A DNA stretch of 64,000 nucleotides from an uncultured Eubacteriales bacterium (GTDB taxonomy: Bacteria; Bacillota; Clostridia; Oscillospirales; CAG-272). The notes below the pieces were generated by a model. The model was not told the origin of the DNA. It did not search any database and saw only the letters and a program-made list of their open reading frames with translations. The DNA lies in assembly GCA_934434925.1 (NCBI GenBank), contig CAKSAC010000003.1:62001-126000 (forward strand). Direction: 5' to 3'. The position numbers and the translations under genes are program-made. Shown here one piece after another: positions 7,506-16,400 of the stretch (position 1 is its first letter; each line of letters opens with the position of its first letter).

Positions 7506-9113
7506 TTACATAACGATTGCGGCGGTGGCAGCCTGATGCCAGAAAGAGAGGCGCGTCGTTTCTCCGGGCGTACCGTAAGCGGGCAAAAGCTCCTCTTCCA
7601 GTTCGGGAATCGACTCGCTCTTTCCGTCCAGATACTCCTCCAGAATACGGCGGCAGTCGGTCATGCGGCGGGCAAGCCCGCCGAGGCGGAACTGCTGAAT
7701 CTCAAATCCGTCCTGTTTCTTTTCCCGTGCCCACATATCGCGGAAGGCTTCATAGAAAGCGTCAAACCGCTTTTCGGCACGCCGGATATCTGCGGCGCAA
7801 CGGGCCAGTTCCTCGCGGTCGCCGGCGTGATACGCGCGGCGCAGGCGAAGCCCCATCGTAAATTTGAGTTCCAGGAACCTGCACAGTTTCGCCTCCGTGT
7901 CGTACAGATAGGCAAACCGTCCTCCCTGCCCGGCATATCGGCGCAGGCGCGCGGCAAACCGTCCGTAGGTCGCGCCGTCTTCTTCGCGCACGGAATAGTC
8001 CGTGATCCCGCGGAAGAGGTCGTTATACAGGCCGTATTTGCTCGGGTTGTGCGTGGTATAGGGCTTGCGGCCGATTTCATTTGGCAGATCGAGTGCCTTC
8101 ATCTTATCAAAGTCTTCCCCGATGACTTCACGGAATTTCTTCTTGATCCCGGCCATCTGCGTATTGCCTTTTGCAAGTTCCGCCGTGTAGAAGAGGGCGG
8201 GCAGTACCGAATAATAGGAGCATTCGGCTCCGTCGTCTCCCCACATCGTGATGAAAACATCGCGCACGCCCTTCTTCCGGCAGGCGGTCAGCGCCGCGCG
8301 GGTGGTGCGGAGGCTGAATTCGTTATGCGGAACAATCCCGGTCCAGGTCCAGGCACCGCCGGCAAAAATCGTCTCGTTGCAGGCGTTGAACTGCCGGTAT
8401 CCGTCGATCATCATCTCGTATTCCGACACGCTTTCGTGGTAATAATCCCAGTATACGAGGTCAAGTTTTTCGGGAACCATGGCACGGGCTTCCTCGGTCA
8501 TTTTCATCGGCTTGTAGTATTCGCCGTTGTTGGCGATGCGATAAAACATATCGCCCCACATCATCGGGCGGAACCCGTATTTCTCCGCGATTTCGCAGAC
8601 CCGCGCGAGGTGTTCGCACAAAAGTTTCTGCCGGTTCACAAAACCGTGCTTGTCCAGATATTTCCCGCGGCCGAGGTGCATCGCCTCGTCCATACCGATG
8701 TGTATGCGGCGGGAGGTGAAGTTTTTCGCAAGGGAAGCAAACATATGCTCAATCAGCTCGTATGTCCGCTCTTCCCCGACAAGCAAAACATCCTCCTGAT
8801 CCCGGCAACCGCTGTACGCCCACCAATGGAAAATACCGTCCAGATGCGCCAGGGTCTGAATGCAGGGAATCAGCTCAATGCCGCGGCTTTTCGCGTAGGC
8901 ATCGATCCTGCGCAGCTCTTCTCCTGTCAGGCGGCCGCGCAGATAGCCGAAATACGGTTCCTCGGGAATTTCGTACGTGTCCTCGGTATAAAGCTGTAAC
9001 GCGTTGTACCCCATTGCGGCCAAAAGATCGATGAAATGTTCCAGTTCTCCGGGAAGCGGAACAGCATTGCGCGAACAATCGAGCATGACGCCGAGCGTGC
9101 GGAAATCTTCCAT
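7506..9113 (-). CDS. GH20 family exo-beta-N-acetylhexosaminidase, cytoplasmic type
   Basis: Predicted to remove terminal beta-GlcNAc/GalNAc from short glycans. The 535-residue protein begins at once with the TIM barrel (MGYNALQLYTEDTYEI), shows IPCIQTLAHLDGI, and has the catalytic Asp-Glu pair D142-E143 in HIGMDEAMHLGRG, typical of substrate-assisted GH20 catalysis. It has no signal peptide and no N-terminal GH20b domain, so it resembles compact intracellular GH20C-like enzymes rather than secreted chitobiases. An AAAGGAG site precedes the ATG. It is the last gene after nagB and nagA, so its product GlcNAc can enter glycolysis after phosphorylation. Substrate preference is not readable. Confidence 0.85.
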   Translation of the reverse strand: MEDFRTLGVMLDCSRNAVPLPGELEHFIDLLAAMGYNALQLYTEDTYEIPEEPYFGYLRGRLTGEELRRIDAYAKSRGIELIPCIQTLAHLDGIFHWWAYSGCRDQEDVLLVGEERTYELIEHMFASLAKNFTSRRIHIGMDEAMHLGRGKYLDKHGFVNRQKLLCEHLARVCEIAEKYGFRPMMWGDMFYRIANNGEYYKPMKMTEEARAMVPEKLDLVYWDYYHESVSEYEMMIDGYRQFNACNETIFAGGAWTWTGIVPHNEFSLRTTRAALTACRKKGVRDVFITMWGDDGAECSYYSVLPALFYTAELAKGNTQMAGIKKKFREVIGEDFDKMKALDLPNEIGRKPYTTHNPSKYGLYNDLFRGITDYSVREEDGATYGRFAARLRRYAGQGGRFAYLYDTEAKLCRFLELKFTMGLRLRRAYHAGDREELARCAADIRRAEKRFDAFYEAFRDMWAREKKQDGFEIQQFRLGGLARRMTDCRRILEEYLDGKSESIPELEEELLPAYGTPGETTRLSFWHQAATAAIVM

Positions 9114-9150
9114 AACATTCTCCTTTGGTTTTTTGTGACCGGTGCTCCGA

Positions 9151-10224
9151 TCAAAGGATCATGGTGCGGATGAGATTCATATTTTCGTCAATCAGTATGA
9201 ATTCGGCGTCGTAACCGACGCGGATTTGCCCCTTCTTCATCCCGAGCAGTGCGGCCGGCGTGGCAGAGGCCATTTTGAGCGCGTCCGCCTTCGGAATTCC
9301 GAATTCGATCGCCTTTTTCACGCAATCGAAGAGCGTCGAAGTGGACCCGGCCAGATTGCCGGCCTCGATACGGGCCACCCCGTCACGGACGATAATTTTC
9401 TGCCCCCCGAACATGAATTCCCCGTCGCCGAGCCCGGTCGCACGCAAAGAATCGCTGATGAGGATCAGCCGGTCGGGGCCGAATACGCGGTAAAGGGTCA
9501 GAATGGCGGCGCGTGAAACGTGCAGACCGTCGCAGATGACCTCGGCGCAGATATTTTTTTCGACCGCGGCGCCGATAGGCCCCGGATCGCGGTGGTGAAG
9601 AGGCGGCATCGCGTTGAAAGTATGGGTCAGACAGGTCACGCCGTTATCGATGGCGGAAAGGGTCGTTTCGTAATCGGCGGCGCTGTGGCCGACCGAAATG
9701 ACGCAATCGGTTCCGGCCGTGCATTCGCGGATAAAATCCATGCAACCCGGCAGTTCGGGAGCCAGCGTCACAATGCGGATATTCTGCAGAGTGCGGAACT
9801 CTTCCATCGTCGGCGACTTGATGAATTCCGGATTCTGCGCGCCCCGGTATTTTTCGGCGATATACGGCCCTTCCATATGGAACCCTTCGACCTTCGCCCC
9901 GCCCGGCACTTTTGGCAACGGGCGGTTGGTCACGCGGCGGATGGTGTCGATATCCATCGTCATGGTGGTGGGGAGCCAGCTGGTCACGCCGTGCGCAAAC
10001 TCGAACCGGCACATCTCTTCCAGCCCGCCGTCAAAAATCTCCATTGTATCATACCCGACGCAACCGTGCGCGTGAATATCGAACAGGCCGGGATAGAGGT
10101 CATATCCGCCGCAGTCTTCCCCGGGTCTTTCGGTTTTCCCGATCGATACGATTTTTCCGTCTTTGGCAATAAGGTCTGTCAAACGTCCGTCGATCCGGAC
10201 ATTCTTCAGAACGGTCTCAGCCAT
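9151..10224 (-). CDS. nagA: N-acetylglucosamine-6-phosphate deacetylase
   Basis: Deacetylates GlcNAc-6-P to GlcN-6-P. It has 357 residues, slightly shorter than typical (about 380). Amidohydrolase-fold landmarks are DIHAHGCVGYD (metal and barrel start), FHMEGPYIAEKYRGAQN, HTFNAMPPLHHRDPG and the catalytic-Asp region LILISDSLRATG. The ATG overlaps the end of nagB by 8 bp, so the two are translated together. The gene lies 37 bp upstream of GH20 in the same operon, giving a GH20, NagA, NagB route from N-acetylhexosaminides to fructose-6-P. Confidence 0.94.
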   Translation of the reverse strand: MAETVLKNVRIDGRLTDLIAKDGKIVSIGKTERPGEDCGGYDLYPGLFDIHAHGCVGYDTMEIFDGGLEEMCRFEFAHGVTSWLPTTMTMDIDTIRRVTNRPLPKVPGGAKVEGFHMEGPYIAEKYRGAQNPEFIKSPTMEEFRTLQNIRIVTLAPELPGCMDFIRECTAGTDCVISVGHSAADYETTLSAIDNGVTCLTHTFNAMPPLHHRDPGPIGAAVEKNICAEVICDGLHVSRAAILTLYRVFGPDRLILISDSLRATGLGDGEFMFGGQKIIVRDGVARIEAGNLAGSTSTLFDCVKKAIEFGIPKADALKMASATPAALLGMKKGQIRVGYDAEFILIDENMNLIRTMIL

Positions 10225-10939
10225 TGTAGGCCTCCCGGTCGCAAATGACCACTACATCACGGTGCAAAGAAAGGAGCGTGGCGGGAACGGCCGTGGTAAT
10301 CCGCCCTTCCTTCATGGCCTCGATTGCCGCATGCTTGTTTTTCCCGTTGGCAAGCAGAACAATCTTCCGGGCGGCCATGATCGTTCCCAGCCCCATGGTC
10401 ATGGCGCGGGTCGGCACGTCCTCGACAGAAGCGAAGAAACGCGCGTTGGCTTCGATGGTATTCCGGGAAAGGTCGGTCACATGCGTGACGGCATAGAGTT
10501 TTTCTTCCGGCTCGTTGAAGGCGATGTGTCCGTTCTGCCCGATTCCCAGCACCTGAATATCCGCCCCGCCGGTGGCCTGATATTCGGCTTCATACGCGGC
10601 GCAGGCGGCATCGGGATCGGCGGCCGAGCCGTCCGGCACATGCGTGTTTTCTTTTTTGATATTGACGTGGTCGAAGAGATTCCGGTTCATGAAATACCGG
10701 TAACTCTGATCGTTTTCGGGGCTGATGGGATAGTATTCGTCCAGATTATATGTCCGGACGGCAGAGAAATCGATCTCCCCGGCCTCATACCGGCGGATCA
10801 GTTCCCGGTACAACCCGACAGGGGTCGAACCCGTGGCCAGCCCCAGCAGGCATTCCGGTTTTTTCTTCATCAGGTCCGCAATGATCGCGGCCCCCTCACG
10901 GGACATTTCTTCATAGGAATCGCAGACAATAAACTTCAT
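10217..10939 (-). CDS. nagB: glucosamine-6-phosphate deaminase
   Basis: Converts GlcN-6-P to fructose-6-P and ammonia. It is 240 residues long, the short form without the C-terminal extension of the allosteric E. coli enzyme. Motifs are LGLATGSTPVGLYREL (sugar-phosphate loop), TYNLDEYYPISPENDQSY, VLGIGQNGHIAFNEP, and MGLGTIMAARKI at the active-site end. A GGAGG lies just before the ATG. The 137-bp gap to araC upstream has no clear terminator, so transcription from the araC promoter may continue into nagB. An internal promoter there could not be confirmed. Confidence 0.94.
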   Translation of the reverse strand: MKFIVCDSYEEMSREGAAIIADLMKKKPECLLGLATGSTPVGLYRELIRRYEAGEIDFSAVRTYNLDEYYPISPENDQSYRYFMNRNLFDHVNIKKENTHVPDGSAADPDAACAAYEAEYQATGGADIQVLGIGQNGHIAFNEPEEKLYAVTHVTDLSRNTIEANARFFASVEDVPTRAMTMGLGTIMAARKIVLLANGKNKHAAIEAMKEGRITTAVPATLLSLHRDVVVICDREAYNG

Positions 10940-11076
10940 GTTGTGCCTCCAAAAATATAGATATGGGTGTGTATATCAGCCGGGATCCCCCGGCGGTGTT
11001 GCCTGTTTGCTGTCCGGCGGGCGGCGCTTTCTCTTTGTCCGTCCGCCGCCGTATGCGGTCGGGTCGTCGTGCCGTT

Positions 11077-11910
11077 TTATGTTTTCTGTCCGGCGGACGG
11101 CAGGCGCTCCATGCTCGGCGCACAACCGAAAAACCGCCGATAGCACTTGGAAAAATACGAGGGATCGGCAAATCCGCAGACCGCGCTGGCCTCGGTCACC
11201 GAGGAGCCGGCCGCCATCATTTCGCGCGCCCGGTTCAGCCGGATCCGCATGAGAGAGGAAGAAATCGTCTCCCCGTACTTCTTTTTATAGGTAGCGGTCA
11301 TGGTGGCACGGCAGCAGTGGAACCGATGGCAAAGCGTATCAATCGTCACCTTTTCGCCGTAATGATTTTCAATATACTGCCGCGCCGCTTCCGCCGGAGA
11401 CTCCCCGTTTGCACGCAAAAGATCCGAAAGAGCAATATATCCCGCGCAGGCCGTCATAATTTTGGAAAAGGCCTCCAATGCCGTCCGGCTGACAGCCGGA
11501 ACCCGTCCCGCCAGCGCTCTGGCGGTCTTGGCGGAATCCGGGTCCAGTCTGCGGATGGCTTCCTGCATGGATTCGCGCGCGCCGGGCGTATCTTCCAGCA
11601 CCTGCCCCATCATGAGATAGCCCATCAGCATCCCGTCCTGAATGATCGGACTGACCGCTTCGCAAAGCCCCATATAACAACGATAAACATACAGCTTCCC
11701 GGTCGCTTTCGCATTGGCGAACGCCACAGCGTCACATTGTGTACAGCGGTGATAAAGCGCCTCTTTCATATGAACGCAGGAACAGAAGTCCGAAGCGCCC
11801 TCTGGATAAGCGGCAATCTCTCCGAACGACGCGTCATGCAGAGACAGCCGGAAGCCCGAAGCCTCGTGAAGCGCGCGTAAAAGGGCCGTAATCTCTTCAC
11901 GGTGGATCAT
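11077..11910 (-). CDS. AraC-family regulator with PocR-type sensor domain
   Basis: Predicted local transcription regulator. The 277-residue protein has an N-terminal PocR-like ligand domain with the cysteine-rich FCSCVHMKEALYHRCTQC and GYLMMGQVLED segments. The C-terminal AraC double helix-turn-helix (TIDTLCHRFHCCRATMTATYKKKYG ... EASAVCGFADPSYFSKCYRRFFG) occupies about residues 190-275. An AAGGAGG site precedes the start. It is divergent from the NahK-like kinase and first in the nagB-nagA-GH20 direction, so it plausibly controls both arms in response to an amino sugar. The ligand is unknown; a redox role for the cysteines is possible. Confidence 0.85.
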   Translation of the reverse strand: MIHREEITALLRALHEASGFRLSLHDASFGEIAAYPEGASDFCSCVHMKEALYHRCTQCDAVAFANAKATGKLYVYRCYMGLCEAVSPIIQDGMLMGYLMMGQVLEDTPGARESMQEAIRRLDPDSAKTARALAGRVPAVSRTALEAFSKIMTACAGYIALSDLLRANGESPAEAARQYIENHYGEKVTIDTLCHRFHCCRATMTATYKKKYGETISSSLMRIRLNRAREMMAAGSSVTEASAVCGFADPSYFSKCYRRFFGCAPSMERLPSAGQKT

Positions 11911-11961
11911 CGGAACCCTCCTTGATGGTGTTTTTTCTCTGAATATCCGATTTTACTTATT

Positions 11962-11989
11962 ATTATACAATTTTCCATTGAAATGTCAA
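11962..11989 (-). promoter_or_regulatory. promoter of araC-type regulator and nag genes
   Basis: Minus-strand TTGACA (11984-11989), 16-bp spacer, TATAAT (11962-11967). Its -35 directly abuts the -35 of the divergent kinase promoter, so one bound regulator could affect both. Confidence 0.8.
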
Positions 11990-12006
11990 GAGATATTGTG
12001 TATAAT
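11978..12006 (+). promoter_or_regulatory. promoter of the NahK-like kinase
   Basis: TTGAAA (11978-11983), 17-bp spacer, TATAAT (12001-12006). Transcription should start near 12013, inside the tandem 10-bp repeat. Confidence 0.8.
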
Positions 12007-12011
12007 TTATG

Positions 12012-12031
12012 TATGTTCACATATGTTCACA
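12012..12031. promoter_or_regulatory. tandem 10-bp repeat, candidate operator
   Basis: Two exact head-to-tail copies of TATGTTCACA at the predicted kinase start point. AraC-family proteins commonly bind direct repeats spaced by one helical turn, so this is the best candidate site for the adjacent regulator. Confidence 0.55.
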
Positions 12032-12045
12032 AACGGAGGTTAATT

Positions 12046-13170
12046 ATGGCTACACGTGAAGAACTCTGCGCAAAAAAAGAAGAGGCCATCGCGGCCTTTG
12101 CCCTCACCGGCACGCCCGTATCCAGCGAACTGTACGGGAGCGGTCATATCAACGACACGCATCTTTTGATCTGCCGCGAAGATAACGGCCGGATACATCG
12201 ATATATCCTGCAACGCATCAATCATTTTGTTTTCCCGCATCCCGAAGAAGTCATGGAGAATATCCTGCGCGTCACTTCCTACCTGCGGGAGCATATTCTG
12301 GCACGCGGAGGCGACCCCGACCGGGAGACCTTGACCGTGGTTCCGACCAAAGAGGGCGCTCCTTACTACCGCGATTCAATCGGGAGCTACTGGCGCGTTT
12401 ATCTTTTCATCGAGGACAACCTCAGCCTTGACAAGGTCGAAACGCCCGAGCAGTTCCACAGCAGTGCCGTTGCATTCGGCCGGTTTCAGTATGAATTGGC
12501 CGATTTCCCGGCCGAAACGCTTCATGAGCCGATTGCCGATTTCCATAATACCCCCGTCCGGTACGAAAACCTGATGAAGGCCGTCGCGGCAGACAAATGC
12601 GGCCGTTTGGCCGAGGTCGGGGAAGAAGTGGCCTTTGCGCGCAAAAGACGTGACTTCACCGAAGAGCTGTATCGCGCCTACCGCGCCGGGAAACTCCCTC
12701 TGCGCGTTACGCACAACGACACAAAACTCAACAATATCCTCTTTGATGCCGGTAGCGGAAAACCGATCTGCGTCATTGATCTTGACACCATCATGCCCGG
12801 CTTTTCGGTCAATGATTTCGGCGATTCGATCCGCTTCGGCGCCACGACCGCCCCGGAAGATGAAACCGGCCTTGACAAGATCCGTATCAACCTTGCCCTT
12901 TATGAAACCTATGTGCGCGGATTTATCGAAGGTTGCGGAGGCAAACTCACCAACGAGGAAATTGCGCTCCTGCCCGTCGGGGCCAAGATGATGACGCTGG
13001 AATGCGGAATGCGTTTTCTGACCGACTATCTGGAAGGCGACACCTACTTCCGCGTCCACTACCCCACCCATAACCTGGACCGGGCGCGCAATCAGTTCCG
13101 CCTGGTGGAAAGCATGGAGGAAAACTGGGAAAAAATGCAGCGGATCGTTTCCGAAGTCGCCGGACTCTGA
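12046..13170 (+). CDS. nahK: N-acetylhexosamine 1-kinase-like phosphotransferase (NahK type)
   Basis: Aminoglycoside-phosphotransferase-fold kinase of 374 residues. It has the NahK pattern: GSGHINDTH near the N-terminus, YILQRINHFVFPHPEEVMEN, catalytic loop RVTHNDTKLNNILFD, and metal-binding VIDLDTIMPG followed by NDFGDSIRFGA. NahK phosphorylates GlcNAc or GalNAc at C1, as in the lacto-N-biose pathway. Other APH-fold sugar or amino-alcohol kinases are possible. The start is set by GGAGG seven bases before the ATG at 12046; upstream in-frame ATGs overlap the promoter. It faces the nag operon, supporting an amino-sugar role. No lacto-N-biose phosphorylase gene is present here. Confidence 0.8.
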   Translation: MATREELCAKKEEAIAAFALTGTPVSSELYGSGHINDTHLLICREDNGRIHRYILQRINHFVFPHPEEVMENILRVTSYLREHILARGGDPDRETLTVVPTKEGAPYYRDSIGSYWRVYLFIEDNLSLDKVETPEQFHSSAVAFGRFQYELADFPAETLHEPIADFHNTPVRYENLMKAVAADKCGRLAEVGEEVAFARKRRDFTEELYRAYRAGKLPLRVTHNDTKLNNILFDAGSGKPICVIDLDTIMPGFSVNDFGDSIRFGATTAPEDETGLDKIRINLALYETYVRGFIEGCGGKLTNEEIALLPVGAKMMTLECGMRFLTDYLEGDTYFRVHYPTHNLDRARNQFRLVESMEENWEKMQRIVSEVAGL

Positions 13171-13318
13171 GGCCCTGCGGAGTTCTTCTTTTCGGCCTTT
13201 GCCCCTCTTCCCGGCCGTAAAATTTTGCCCCGGCCGTACAACAGGGATCAGACGCTTTGCGGCCGGGCCTTTTCCGAATCAGACGGTTTTACCGGAATTT
13301 TTATAAGAAATGAAAAAA

Positions 13319-13369
13319 GCAACCGGAGCGGGTTTTTTGCCGGACCTTCTGCCCGAGGTTGCTTTTTTT
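13319..13369 (+). terminator. terminator after the NahK-like gene
   Basis: GCAACC/GGTTGC stem with an inner GGG/CCC pairing, then seven T. The 13171-13318 stretch before it shows no gene. Confidence 0.75.
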
Positions 13370-13381
13370 CTCCAAAAAATA

Positions 13382-13410
13382 TTGACTTCCGTTCGGCTTT
13401 CCTTTATAAT
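13382..13410 (+). promoter_or_regulatory. promoter of the Cys/His-repeat lipoprotein
   Basis: TTGACT (13382-13387), 17-bp spacer, TATAAT (13405-13410), with the lipoprotein ATG 62 bases further on. Confidence 0.8.
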
Positions 13411-13471
13411 ATTTCCAGAATATGTTCATCTGTCAAGAAGACCGGATGAACAAATTAAGGAGGAATTTGAT

Positions 13472-16400
13472 ATGCGAGAAAAAAGACATTCCGGCAAATT
13501 CGGGCTTCTGCTCCTCTGCCTGTGTCTTGCGGCAGTTCTGTTGGTTCTCCCATCCTGCGGCGACAAAGATTGTGAACATACGTTCAGCGACTATGTCGTC
13601 CTTCCCGGCTCGGAAGCCGGTTGCACCACGGCCGGCAAAGAAGCCCGCGTCTGCACCAAGTGCGGGTTTGCCGAAGAACGCACAATAGAAGCGCTCGGCC
13701 ACGACTGGCAAAGCGCGACCTGCACCGAACCGAAACACTGTTCACGCTGCACCGCCACCGAAGGGGAGGCGCTCGGCCACGACTGGAAAGGCGCGACCTG
13801 CACCGAACCGAAACACTGTTCGCGTTGCGCCGCCACCGAAGGGGAGGCGCTCGGCCACGACTGGAAAGACGCGACCTGTGCCGGAGCCAAACACTGCGAC
13901 CGTTGCCAGCTGACAGAAGGTGCCTCTGCCGACCATCGGTTCGTAGAGGAAAAGGTCAAACCCGAAGCGCTGAAAACAGCCGCGACCTGCACTTCCGCGG
14001 CGGTTTATTACAAGAGCTGTTCCTGCGGCGCGATATCTTCCGACGCGAAGGATACCTTCTCTTCCGGTCAGCCGAGCGGCGCACACCGCTACACCGTTTC
14101 GACCGCGCGCCCCGAAGCGCTGAAAACAGCCGCAACCTGCTCTTCCGCGGAGGTTTATTACAAGAGCTGTTCCTGCGGCGCGATATCTTCCGACGCGAAG
14201 GATACCTTCTCTTTCGGTCAGCCGAACGGAGAACACGCCTACAACGTGACGGAACCCACCTGCGGGGTCGGTCAGGTCTGCCGGCTTTGCGGGGCACTCG
14301 GTCTGCCTGAAACCGGAAAGCACACCATGCAAGGCGACGCCTGCGCAGTATGCGGCCGCGGTATCTATGTACAGATGCTGTTGGGCCAGCTCCGGACAAT
14401 GCCGGCCATCCGCCTTGAAAACTTTTGCCTGACCTCTGAAAGCGAAGTCATTTCTATCGATCTTCTGGAATTCTATCTGACGCTGGGTGAGGACGGGAAA
14501 CCGTACGGATACGGGCAGGTACAGATAAACAACCGGATGGACGATATGCAGGTAACCGACGAAATACACCTGGATGTCCTTTTGAAAAACGACTGTCTCT
14601 ATGTCCGGAAACAGCGCAATATGGCCGATACCCGCCAGCTCTCCGACGGCATCCAACAAATCGACCAGGATCCGACGACCTATCAGATGCGCTATTCCCT
14701 CTCTGATATACAGTCTTACAACGAACAACTTACCCCCTCCGCCCGTGCGCTTTTGCAGATTGTCAACGCGCTGGAACGCTTCGGGCCTCTCTATCGTAAC
14801 GACGTGCTCCCGCTTCTTACCCGTATTCTGACCACCAACAGCGAGGCCGTCAATTCGCTTGCCCGCGTGGCGGTCAACAGCATGTTCACCGTTGCCGCGA
14901 CTGAAGAGGGAACCGTCTTCACTTTCTCCATGGAAAAAGCCGCCGCTTATATCCTGCACCTGGGCGACTCGACCCCGGAAACAGCCTTCAACGATCTTTT
15001 CGGCGAAGGAGCTTATGAAAAGATTCCCGGTCTTTTGAATCTGACCGTCGGAGAGGTGCTGGATATTGCTGAAAGTCACGGTCTGTATATCGCAGACTTC
15101 CTCGACCTGATGGAAAAACTTCTGGCCCTCAATCCGCCCAAAGGCAATCCCGATTCCGATTCCGATTCCGATCCCGGCGCGGCCATTGCTGCTCTCAAAG
15201 CCGCCCTCACAACGCCCGAAGTCAGAGCCATGAAAATCCGCGAACTGCTCCCTGCCGGCGCGGAAGAGACGCTCAATGCTCTGCTGGCGGAGTATAAGAA
15301 TCTGACGTTCTTTGACATGCTCGAAAGGCTGATCGACAGATTCCTGCCGTCCGAAGGCGACCAGGGCGTTATGCCCCCCGCCCCCGAAGGCGATCAGAAT
15401 GTTCCGCCTACCGATAATCCGCCCACCGATGGCGAAGGCGACCAGAATGTTCCGCCCACCGATAATCCGCCTACCGATGGCGAAGGCGACCAGAATGTTC
15501 CGCCCACCGATAATCCGCCCACCGATGGCGAAGGCGACCAAGGACCGTCGGCCGGCAAGGTACGGGCTGTCGTTTCGCAACTTCTGGAAATCCTGTGTTC
15601 CGAAGAATATATCACTTCTTCCATCCGGCTCACCGGTTCCGGAGAGATTGCCGCGTCTGTCCTTACGGTCAACATCCCGGAAAACAACTATTTGCCCTTT
15701 GCGCTGCAGTTGACCTTCTCTTTCCTGTACGACGATATCCCCCAGGCCGACCGGTATGAAGAGATGGCGCAGGCGACCGACGGCGTCCTGGAATTGCTGC
15801 CTTTGGATACGGCGCTTGCAATGATCCGGCACTCGCTGGCCAACATTCCGGATACGACCGGTTCCGAAAACGACGGGGAACAGGAAGGCAACGCACCCCG
15901 GTACAAAGATTTCCGATTCGATGAAGCCTCCGGTACCGGTATCCTCACCTTCTCCAGTTCCAGTACCACATTTGAGCCAGATGGCACGTATCTGGCGAAA
16001 GTCGATTCCATTCTCCGCTTTTCGCTTTCCTCTCCGCTCATCTTTCGGGCCAGGGAAGACTGCGAAAATTGGACCCTTTTCACGCTCGTTTACCCCTGTT
16101 TCAGAGAATACCGTTATACGATATACCGGGTGGATGATGAGCATCCCGAAGGCGTTCTCCTGCCCGAAGAAGAGATGAGGGTGCTTCTCGAAAAATTCTT
16201 CCCGCCCACGCCTTCCGCGGAGATGGATTTCTTCTACTGCCATTTCCTGGTCAATACAAAAACGCAGGAAATACATCTCACCTTCACCTTCCCCTTTGAA
16301 GGCTCCGGCGAAGAAAACACACTGACCAAACATACGTATAAAGAAGAGACGGAAAAAGCCGTGATTCCCGAAAATTGCTTAACCATTGGCGAACGCCATT

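Noticed and set aside
7209..8999. 596-codon plus-strand frame over the GH20 gene
   Set aside because: The opposite strand carries the GH20 motifs including the Asp-Glu catalytic pair; the plus frame lacks any domain.
13742..16333. 863-codon minus-strand frame inside the lipoprotein gene
   Set aside because: It is the complement of the repeat-rich lipoprotein gene, with no promoter or ribosome site of its own.
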